Assembly: GCA_030040695.1 (NCBI GenBank)
Contig: JASHTE010000025.1
Coordinates: 1-8,580, forward strand
DNA length: 8,580 nt
DNA from: Vulcanimicrobiota bacterium
GTDB taxonomy: Bacteria; Vulcanimicrobiota; Vulcanimicrobiia; Vulcanimicrobiales; Vulcanimicrobiaceae
Direction: 5' to 3'
The notes under the pieces were generated by a model. That model worked only from the letters and a program-made list of their open reading frames with translations, searched no databases and was not told the DNA's origin. Within the stretch, counting starts at the first letter, position 1. The number at the start of each line of letters is the position of its first letter. Position numbers and translations under genes: made by a program. Positions 1 to 6,027 of this stretch are shown in pieces.

Positions 1-52
1 GCACATCGGCAACGAATCGCTTCGCAACCTTGTCGAACCGCAAGCCTCTCAT
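1..52 (-). CDS. Start of an unidentified divergent gene (partial, runs off the left edge)
   Basis: An ATG at 52-50 on the minus strand opens a frame with no stop to the window edge. It encodes 17 residues, MRGLRFDKVAKRFVADV. A GGAG Shine-Dalgarno (complement of 58-61) sits 5 bases upstream, which supports this start. A nearby ATG at 63-61 in the other frame meets a stop after four codons, so it is not the start. The LRFDKVAKRF stretch loosely resembles the first strand of ABC-transporter ATPases, but 17 residues are too few to name a family. The gene would be transcribed divergently from the C11 peptidase gene, with 103 bases between the two start codons. Confidence 0.45.
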   Translation of the reverse strand, partial: MRGLRFDKVAKRFVADV

Positions 53-120
53 AGGCACTCCATTCGCCCGAACCTCAGCATCGCTTTGAAACCCTAGCGA
101 ACGTTCCGCCTCGTCGCGAT

Positions 121-152
121 GGTCTCCTGACTTCACTTTCCATCAGGAGGCC
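121..152 (+). promoter_or_regulatory. Leader hairpin that encloses the Shine-Dalgarno of the C11 peptidase gene
   Basis: GGTCTCCTGA (121-130) pairs with TCAGGAGGCC (143-152) over 10 bp: nine Watson-Crick pairs and one G-U pair (123 with 150), around a 12-base loop. The strong Shine-Dalgarno AGGAGG (145-150) lies wholly in the 3' arm. The start codon at 156 follows the stem by only 3 bases. If the transcript begins upstream of 121, folding would hide the ribosome site. The same inverted repeat could instead be a DNA operator. The pairing is seen directly; the regulatory role is inferred. Confidence 0.5.
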
Positions 153-155
153 TCG

Positions 156-1358
156 ATGCAGACGACCATTGCTCCTCGCCGGACGCTCGAGTTCGGCATC
201 TACCGCGACGGCGACAACAATCTCGACGCAATTCAAGAGTCCGCGGTCGTGCAGGCGGTCGGTGTTTCACGCCATGACTCGCGTGTCGCCTTCGCTGTCG
301 AAGACACGACCGCGCACGGCGGCGACAGGCTCGGAACCGACCGCTTCGACGTCGCCGACGGTCGCATCACCCATGCACGCTCCGGCTCGGCGCAGGAGAT
401 GAGCGACCCGCAGACGCTCACCGCCTTCGTCGCGCACGCACTCGATGAAGCAGAGGCGTGCGGTGCGAGTCAGACATGGCTTGACCTCGTCGATCACGGC
501 GGCGGCGACGGCGGCGGGCTCGAGACGAGCGACGGACGCGTCATGCCGATGCCGCAGATCGCGTCGGCGATCGCCGACGGCACCGCACTCCATGCGCGCG
601 CGCATCCCGAGGATGCGGGGCGGCGCATCGACGGCGTCGTTGCGAACCAATGCCTCATGGCGACGATGGGCTTCGCCGATGCGCTCTCCCGCGCCGGGGT
701 CCGGTATCTCGCCGCAAGCCCGGAGACGATGGTCGCTCCCGGTGTTCCCACAGGTGTCGCGCACGCAATAGCGGCACACGAGTCGGATCCGGAGCTCATG
801 GCGCACGCCATAGTCGGCGACGTCATGGGAACTGAGTACGGCGTGGACCCGTTCGAAGCGTACGCTCCGGCCGCTGCCTTCGACGTGCTCGACCTCGATC
901 CACAGAAGATCGCGCGCGCTGAAAGCGCGATCAAGCGCCTCAACGACACGCTCGCAGCGAACGCCTCTAACCCGAGCATCCGGCGCGCGATTCGTGAAGA
1001 CATTGCAAGCGTCGACGGCATGGCGCGCATCCCGCAGAGCAAGGGACTGCCGTGGCGCGCCGACCGCCCTGCGATGGCCGTCTACGATCGCATCGCGAGC
1101 GACGCGCGGTTCGATGCGCATCTTCGCAACGAGGCGCGAACGGCATCGGGCGCCGTGCGCGATCTCGTGCTGGCGCATCGCGAGAGTGCGCACTTCGGGC
1201 CGCTCGGCGGTGCGGATTATCGCGACGCCGTCGGCCCTACGGTGCATCTCCCCACATCGCGCAAGCAAATCGATCCGTGGGCGCCTGCCGTGGGGGAGAC
1301 CAACAACGCGTTCTACGGCGCTGTGGACGCGCCGTCGCTCACGCGCGCGATCGCATGA
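156..1358 (+). CDS. Clostripain-like cysteine peptidase (MEROPS family C11)
   Basis: This 400-residue protein looks like a C11 (clan CD) cysteine endopeptidase. Members typically cleave after Arg or Lys and mature by self-cleavage. The N-terminal strand and DGDNNLD motif (residues 18-24) match the usual start of the C11 fold. LVDHGGGDGGG (111-121) supplies the likely catalytic His114, and ANQCLMAT (163-170) the catalytic Cys166. AASPETM (186-192) follows, as in the family. A late VHLPTSRK strand (363-370) resembles the end of the fold. The ATG at 156 has AGGAGG 5 bases upstream. Most relatives are secreted, but no signal peptide or membrane segment is visible here, so a cytoplasmic role or unconventional export is possible. 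It is convergent with the metalloprotease gene. The family call is firm from the motifs; substrate and regulation are unknown. Confidence 0.85.
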   Translation: MQTTIAPRRTLEFGIYRDGDNNLDAIQESAVVQAVGVSRHDSRVAFAVEDTTAHGGDRLGTDRFDVADGRITHARSGSAQEMSDPQTLTAFVAHALDEAEACGASQTWLDLVDHGGGDGGGLETSDGRVMPMPQIASAIADGTALHARAHPEDAGRRIDGVVANQCLMATMGFADALSRAGVRYLAASPETMVAPGVPTGVAHAIAAHESDPELMAHAIVGDVMGTEYGVDPFEAYAPAAAFDVLDLDPQKIARAESAIKRLNDTLAANASNPSIRRAIREDIASVDGMARIPQSKGLPWRADRPAMAVYDRIASDARFDAHLRNEARTASGAVRDLVLAHRESAHFGPLGGADYRDAVGPTVHLPTSRKQIDPWAPAVGETNNAFYGAVDAPSLTRAIA

Positions 1359-1381
1359 TGCTCTACGGTCTCAGGATCGCT

Positions 1382-3883
1382 CTAGGGCAGGATGATTGCT
1401 CGGGCCTCGAGCGCCTGGCGAGCGATCGCAGCGAGCGCCTCCAAGTGCGCCTGCGTCATCTCGTCAAGCCCTCGGCGCGCGAGCGCCGCGTCGGCATCGC
1501 TTTCCAAATGCGCAAGCTGCAAACGCGCAAGCGCCTGCGCGTCGCTCGGCGTTCCCTCCATGGGGAGGGTCCAGAGCTGCGCAAGCCGTCTCGCGTACCG
1601 AATCTGCAAGTCCCGTCGCACGACGCCGTCGCGCGACGAGAGATCGCCGAAGATCGAGGCGTGCGCCCAATCGAAGAGGTCGGTGAGGCTCATCGTCGCG
1701 CCGGGCCGGTACTTGAAGGCGAGATCGTCGATCCGTTGCAGCGTGAGCGGAGCGAAGAGCTCGTTCAACACCGACTCCTGTGCCGCAGCGGCGATCTGTG
1801 AGACGGCGACGTCGTGGCGCGGCGTCGGATCGTACGCCCACGTTGCATCGATGAAAGCGCTCACCTCCGAGTAGGTGAGATGCGTCAACACGGTGGGATT
1901 GAATGCCCAAGCCCGATCGGAAAAGAGACCGTCGCCGAGCATGTGCCAGGCGCGCTCTTCCTCCGCGCGGGAAACCGGCGTCAGCGGCGCAACCGCATGC
2001 GGGTCGCCGGCGGCGGCGCGCGAAAGATACTCCCCGCCGATCGTATGTGCAGCCATCGACATGCACCGCAGATACGTTGTCATCGGCACCAAGAAGGCGC
2101 GACGCGCTTCGTCGTAGGCTTGTCCGTACGCCGGGAAACGCTCGTTCACGGCATTCATCAACCCGCGCATCATCGTCACTTGCCCCTGACACCACGTCAG
2201 CGGCTGATTCGTCAAGTCGTACTGTGCGACGCGCGGATCGATGGCGTGACCGCTCCAGAACTGCACGTCCTCGTCTGAAGCGAAGCGGTACGTAGGATTG
2301 CTCCACATCGAGGCGATCCGCCGCAGCGCGGGAAGCTCTTCCTCCGGCGTCGAGGCTCCGGGCACGTACGAGTAACCGTATTCGATCGCGTGGTAGTCGT
2401 ACGGACCGAGAACGAGTTGCACGTAGTCGCCTTGCGGCGTGCCCTTCGGCCAAATATTTATGGGCGAGTAGGCCATGACCGACGTGGCAACACCGTAGCG
2501 GCTTGTGAAGGCGCGGCTTTGGAGATCGCGCGCCGTGTAGGCCATCGCGGCGATGAAGTTGTGCTGGAGGCCCATATCGTGCCCCGACTCGTGGAGCACG
2601 ACGGCGCGAATCTCTTGGAGCGTAAAGGCGCGCTCTACCGCCGCGCTGTCGTGCAGACCTCGCGCCGGCGCGATGATGTAGCGGTAGATGCGTCCGCTGA
2701 GCCCGAGAACCGCGTCGACGTTCACCCCGACGTTGATCTCTTCACCGGTTCTCGGGTCCGTCACGATGAGCGCCTCTGCACCGTACTGTGGCGACGTCGT
2801 GTCGATCCAGCGAATGACGTTGTGGCGAATGTCCTCCGGATCCCAACTCGGGTCGTCAGGCTGTTGCCGAACCTCGATCGCATCGAGGATGCCCACCCGA
2901 CGAAACGCATTATTCCAGGTCAGGACCGCATCACGAACCGTCGCTCGGTACGCGGTCGGAATGTCACTGCTCAGATAGAACACGATGGGGTTTGTCGCCG
3001 CAGATGGCCGGCCCGGGTGCTCGGGCGCGAAGTTCCAGCGCGAGATATAGTACAGGCTGCGCGCCGGATTGCGATCGGTGCTGAAGTTGACGAGCGGCTG
3101 TTCGAAGTATCCGATTCTCGGATCGGCGATGCGCGGCATGTAGCCGTCGTGCGGCGCTGCGATAATGTTATAGGTCATCGCGATCTCGAGGCTGCGCGCG
3201 TCGGGAGCGTTGTCGACGTTGTTCGGGTTATCGTTCACCCACGTCTGCGTCACGTGCAGCACGTCGTTCTCAGAAAAGCTCTTCGTCCCAGTGAAGAGCG
3301 AACGCGACGCGTCAAGACGGTAACGGCTCTCGGAGCCGAAAAATATGAACCCCCCTATTCCGCCGATCTGCGCCGCATAGTCGGCGACGTCGCCGAGGAA
3401 AGGTGACGCAGAGATGACGACCGTATTCGCGTCCTCCGCGACGACCGGCGTGACGGCGATGATCGAGCTCGGAAGCGACTGCTCCGTTCCTGTCGCCTCA
3501 GGGCTTTCGGGCTGCACGTGCGCATACGTGTTGGGCCAACGCAGTACGACATTGTTCCCGTAGCGCTCGAAGCGCATGATGCGCGCGGGCGCGACGTACG
3601 GCTCGCCTTGCGCGGGGCCGAGCCCGCCGAGTCCGCTCGAGGGCACCGACGTCTCGATGAAATCCTCTCCCAGTTGAGACGTCGAAAGCGCGAGATAGAC
3701 GCTCCCCGCCTTCGTGATGATTGGGATCAACCCGGATTGCACCGACGCCCCGGTGACGAAGCTATCGTAGGCGCTCGGCGTCGCCGTCGGCCGCGGTGTC
3801 GGGGTCGCCTGCCCGAGCGCAGGCGCAGCAACCGCGGCAAAGATTACACAAAGGCACAGGCAAAGAGAACATCTCCGTATCAT
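1382..3883 (-). CDS. Secreted zinc-dependent metalloprotease (DUF5117/DUF4953-like, metzincin type)
   Basis: This is an 833-residue exported protease. Residues 1-25 are a signal peptide: basic MIRR, a Cys/Leu/Val-rich core, and likely cleavage after ALG. A Thr-Pro-rich linker (about 26-37) follows. The N-terminal half (about 50-280) is beta-rich and resembles DUF5117-type regions. The active site is HESGHDMGLQHN (431-442), the extended metzincin pattern HExxHxxGxxH. His431, His435 and His441 would bind zinc, and Glu432 would be the base. SVMAY (468-472) gives the Met-turn Met470. The remainder matches the long C-terminal region of DUF4953-type proteins, whose substrates are unknown. The length is typical of that group. 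The ATG at 3883 is chosen because it directly precedes the signal peptide; its Shine-Dalgarno is weak. It lies 64 bases after the helicase stop with a promoter candidate between. Its 3' end faces the C11 gene. Confidence 0.87.
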   Translation of the reverse strand: MIRRCSLCLCLCVIFAAVAAPALGQATPTPRPTATPSAYDSFVTGASVQSGLIPIITKAGSVYLALSTSQLGEDFIETSVPSSGLGGLGPAQGEPYVAPARIMRFERYGNNVVLRWPNTYAHVQPESPEATGTEQSLPSSIIAVTPVVAEDANTVVISASPFLGDVADYAAQIGGIGGFIFFGSESRYRLDASRSLFTGTKSFSENDVLHVTQTWVNDNPNNVDNAPDARSLEIAMTYNIIAAPHDGYMPRIADPRIGYFEQPLVNFSTDRNPARSLYYISRWNFAPEHPGRPSAATNPIVFYLSSDIPTAYRATVRDAVLTWNNAFRRVGILDAIEVRQQPDDPSWDPEDIRHNVIRWIDTTSPQYGAEALIVTDPRTGEEINVGVNVDAVLGLSGRIYRYIIAPARGLHDSAAVERAFTLQEIRAVVLHESGHDMGLQHNFIAAMAYTARDLQSRAFTSRYGVATSVMAYSPINIWPKGTPQGDYVQLVLGPYDYHAIEYGYSYVPGASTPEEELPALRRIASMWSNPTYRFASDEDVQFWSGHAIDPRVAQYDLTNQPLTWCQGQVTMMRGLMNAVNERFPAYGQAYDEARRAFLVPMTTYLRCMSMAAHTIGGEYLSRAAAGDPHAVAPLTPVSRAEEERAWHMLGDGLFSDRAWAFNPTVLTHLTYSEVSAFIDATWAYDPTPRHDVAVSQIAAAAQESVLNELFAPLTLQRIDDLAFKYRPGATMSLTDLFDWAHASIFGDLSSRDGVVRRDLQIRYARRLAQLWTLPMEGTPSDAQALARLQLAHLESDADAALARRGLDEMTQAHLEALAAIARQALEARAIILP

Positions 3884-3900
3884 GCAGGAGCTTTACGCTC

Positions 3901-3929
3901 ATGAATGATGGGGTTCCTTGCTTTGTCAA
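3901..3929 (-). promoter_or_regulatory. Candidate promoter for the metalloprotease gene
   Basis: On the minus strand a perfect -35 hexamer TTGACA (3929-3924) lies in the short gap between the helicase stop and the metalloprotease ATG. At 17 bases spacing the -10 position reads ATTCAT (3906-3901), which matches TATAAT at only three positions. The region is more AT-rich than its surroundings. Initiation here would leave a leader of only about 10 bases before the ATG at 3883, which would fit the lack of a good Shine-Dalgarno. The -35 box is clear; the -10 is weak. Confidence 0.35.
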
Positions 3930-3947
3930 GAGCGTCTCGCCAAACAT

Positions 3948-5726
3948 TTATCGTCGCAGTTCGACGTTCGGGTAGATCGGGCGGTTGACGAGGCGCTCGA
4001 GATCCTCGATGCGCGCGGTGAGCACGACGTCGGCAAAGCGTTTGAAGCTCTCTCGCTCGGCCTCGCCTTCCGCGAAGCGTTCGTTGCGCGTCATGTCGAT
4101 CTTTCCCGAGACCGGAAGGAAGTGCATGTAGCGCCCTTCATCGTCCTCGAGGCTCTCGACGAGGTCTTCATCTTCAAAGATGCGCACCGCGGCGGCGATG
4201 GTTCGCTCGTTTGCCTTGTCGATATCGAGTGTGCGCGCGATCTCGACGAATGACGCGCGGAGCGTGCCGTTCCTGGCGAGCGCCCTCATCTCGGCGTAGA
4301 GCCGTCGAAGCACAAACAGCGTCGGCGCTTCGCGGTCGATGATGAACTCATTGATGCGGCGGTCGCTCTCGCTGAAGAGCAAATGCACGTACGCGGCCTC
4401 GCCGTCGCGACCCGCGCGCCCCGCCTGTTGATTGAACTCCGTAAAGTTGAAGTTGAGATGGTAGAGGACGACGTGGCGCACGTCGGGCAGGTCGATGCCC
4501 TCGCCGAACGCCGACGTCGCGACGACGGCGCGCAACGCGCCTTCCCGAAAGTACTGCTCGACCTCTCGTCGCGCAGCCGCCGGCATTCCAGCGTGGTAGA
4601 ACATCGTCTCGCCCTTCCTCTTTGGGAGCGTGCGCCGGAGCTGCTCTGCGAGTTTACCGACTTCGCTCCGTGAGTTGCAGTAGATGATGGCCTTACCGCC
4701 GTCTTCGAGCGCCTCGCGCAGATAGGCGATCTTGTCGGTTCTGCCGCGCGCGTCGACCAGGTGTAGATTCTCGCGGATGGTCGGATCGATGACCCAGGCA
4801 TCGATGCGCAGGTGCTGCCGGATGCGTGCGAAGGCTTCCTCTGCCGCCGTTGCGGTGAGGGCGAGGACCTGTGGGTTGCCGAGTGCAGCGATCGTGCCGC
4901 CGATCGCGGCATAGGCGGCGCGGTGACGCGACTCGTGCACGTGATGCGCCTCGTCGACGACGACGAGCGACGGCGCGCTCGTGCCGGTAAACGCGTCGCG
5001 GTGAAAGGCGAGGAACTCTGGCGTTGCAAGCACGATGTCCCACGCGCCTTCGCGCAGGGCCGCAAACAGATCGTCGCGCTCGCGCTGATCGATGGAGCCG
5101 TTCGCGCGCAGAATGCGTAGGCCAAACTGATCGAGACGCCGCTGCAAGGCTTCGTATTGGTCGTTGGCGAGCGCGCGGAGCGGGTAGATGGCGAGCGTTT
5201 TCCCCGCTGCGCCCAGCGCTCGCAGCACGGCCGGATGTTGAAAGCAGAACGACTTGCCACGCCCCGTCCCAAACAACGCGAGCGTGTTCCTTCCCTCTCC
5301 CAGGCGCTCGAGCACCGCGCGTTGGTACTCGTGAGGCTGTGCAGTTCCGATGAGCGCGGCCCGCACCGTCTCCGCGTTGCCGTCCCAGGAGTCACGCAGC
5401 GCCTTCGATGTCTCCGATCTGCGAGCCACCGTCGCGTCGGCATCGCGCTCGATGAAGATGTTGACGCCGCGATACCGCTGCTTGTCATCCTGAGCCCGCT
5501 TGGGGAGGCCGGTGAGGTTCTCGATGCGCGCCCGGTAGCGCGCGCCGGCATCAATCAGCGGCGCGAGATGCTTTGCGATGCCGGCGCGGACGTAACCGAG
5601 CCGCAGTGCACCGTAGAAAACCGCAATTGCGTTTGGGTCTTTCTCGTGCTCGGGCTCGCGAACGAGATCGAGAGCCGTTCCCTCGCGCAGGCCAGCGATC
5701 GCGTCCTGGCGCCCCTCGAACGACAC
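3948..5726 (-). CDS. HIRAN-domain SF2 DEAH-box DNA helicase, RecQ-like (N-terminus unresolved)
   Basis: This is an ATP-dependent helicase, probably acting on DNA repair or fork intermediates. Numbering from the GTG at 5726: residues 1-75 are a HIRAN domain (SFEGRQDAIAGL, LVREPEHEKDPNAIAVF). HIRAN domains in HLTF-type proteins bind single-stranded 3' ends. The motor follows: Walker A GTGRGKS (153-159, Lys158), motif Ia YPLRALANDQ (181-190), DEAH (258-261), TAT (291-293), motif V AFGEGIDLPDV (406-416) and motif VI QQAGRAGRDG (433-442). Around 470-530 there is a possible winged-helix region. The RecQ aromatic-rich loop after DEAH is absent, and no zinc-cysteine cluster is seen. The GTG start cuts off the first HIRAN strand: the frame upstream reads FHSKIVG directly into VSFEGRQ, so the protein must really begin further upstream. 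Family confidence is high; the start is not. It lies downstream of secF on the same strand. Confidence 0.82.
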   Translation of the reverse strand: MSFEGRQDAIAGLREGTALDLVREPEHEKDPNAIAVFYGALRLGYVRAGIAKHLAPLIDAGARYRARIENLTGLPKRAQDDKQRYRGVNIFIERDADATVARRSETSKALRDSWDGNAETVRAALIGTAQPHEYQRAVLERLGEGRNTLALFGTGRGKSFCFQHPAVLRALGAAGKTLAIYPLRALANDQYEALQRRLDQFGLRILRANGSIDQRERDDLFAALREGAWDIVLATPEFLAFHRDAFTGTSAPSLVVVDEAHHVHESRHRAAYAAIGGTIAALGNPQVLALTATAAEEAFARIRQHLRIDAWVIDPTIRENLHLVDARGRTDKIAYLREALEDGGKAIIYCNSRSEVGKLAEQLRRTLPKRKGETMFYHAGMPAAARREVEQYFREGALRAVVATSAFGEGIDLPDVRHVVLYHLNFNFTEFNQQAGRAGRDGEAAYVHLLFSESDRRINEFIIDREAPTLFVLRRLYAEMRALARNGTLRASFVEIARTLDIDKANERTIAAAVRIFEDEDLVESLEDDEGRYMHFLPVSGKIDMTRNERFAEGEAERESFKRFADVVLTARIEDLERLVNRPIYPNVELRR

Positions 5727-6027
5727 ACCGACGATCTTCGAGTGAAACTGCGTTGCGTCGCCGATCGTCGCGTACGGATCGCGCAGGTACTCGTCACGCT
5801 GCGCAAACGTCGCGTCGACGAACGAGGTGACATCGCTCTTGTCATCCCGAGCCGAGCTGCCGCTCTTGTCATCCCGAGCCGAGCTGCCGCTCTTGTCATC
5901 CCGAGCCGAGCTGCCGCTCTTGTCATCCCGAGCGGAGCGCCGGAGGCGCGCAGTCGAGGGACCACCTGCGACTTCGGCGAGCGCCCTCTCAAAGGCCGCC
6001 TCCGATTCGGTGGGCGTCGGAAGTGCG
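5727..6027 (-). other. Upstream open extension of the helicase frame (no canonical start codon)
   Basis: This is the stretch between the secF stop and the first usable helicase start. In the helicase frame it has no stop; the first upstream stop is TGA at 6098-6096, inside secF. Reading downward it encodes a helix-like segment PTESEAAFERALAEVA (about 6017-5967), then the repeat-derived segment, then SFVDATFAQRDEYLRDPYAT and FHSKIVG, which join smoothly to the HIRAN domain. The segment next to HIRAN looks like genuine protein. No ATG, GTG or TTG occurs in this frame anywhere from 6096 to 5727. A CTG at 5786-5784 is the only moderately plausible alternative, without a good Shine-Dalgarno. I infer that at least 5727-5830 is coding. 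Confidence 0.5.
5835..5960. repeat. 27-bp tandem repeat (three perfect copies plus a partial) joined to a dispersed-type repeat
   Basis: Three identical 27-bp units occupy 5835-5861, 5862-5888 and 5889-5915. A fourth copy matches for its first 18 bases (5916-5933) and then continues into a longer element ending CAGTCGAGGG at 5960. The shared core GTCATCCCGAGC and the tail GGAGCGCC...CAGTCGAGGGA resemble a short dispersed repeat often found between genes in GC-rich bacterial genomes. The unit length is a multiple of three, so in the minus-strand helicase frame each unit adds nine residues (GSSARDDKS) without a stop. There are no spacers, so this is not a CRISPR array. Confidence 0.9.

Noticed and set aside
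53..120. Promoter for the C11 gene from TTGAAA at 86-91
   Set aside because: No acceptable -10 element lies at 16-18 bases spacing, so I do not call a promoter in the divergent region.
267..1268. 333-codon open frame antisense to the C11 peptidase gene
   Set aside because: It lies wholly opposite a gene with clear catalytic motifs, is very Arg-rich with no recognisable domain, and is what codon bias in GC-rich DNA produces on the opposite strand.
1359..1411. Possible bidirectional terminator between the convergent genes
   Set aside because: The only inverted repeat is a 5-bp GCTCG/CGAGC stem at about 1397-1411, inside the metalloprotease coding end and with no T-run; the 23-base gap itself holds no hairpin.
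2390..3406. 338-codon plus-strand open frame inside the metalloprotease gene
   Set aside because: It is antisense to the zinc-site and N-terminal region of a well-supported protease and has Arg/Val-rich composition without motifs or a Shine-Dalgarno.
3762..3947. 61-codon minus-strand frame whose ATG directly follows the helicase stop
   Set aside because: The TAA-ATG junction looks like coupling, but the frame overlaps the metalloprotease signal peptide in another phase, contains the TTGACA box and has no recognisable protein character.
4286..5554. 422-codon minus-strand frame overlapping the helicase in another frame
   Set aside because: Its composition is Ser/Arg/Ala-rich and low in complexity, while the overlapping frame carries every helicase motif.
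5835..5960. Possible CRISPR array
   Set aside because: The units are contiguous with no spacers, and the fourth copy decays into a dispersed-type repeat.
5555..5992. 145-codon minus-strand frame with repeated LGMTRAAAR units
   Set aside because: It is the repeat read in a different frame and then the shadow of the HIRAN region; it has only a TTG start and no protein-like segment.
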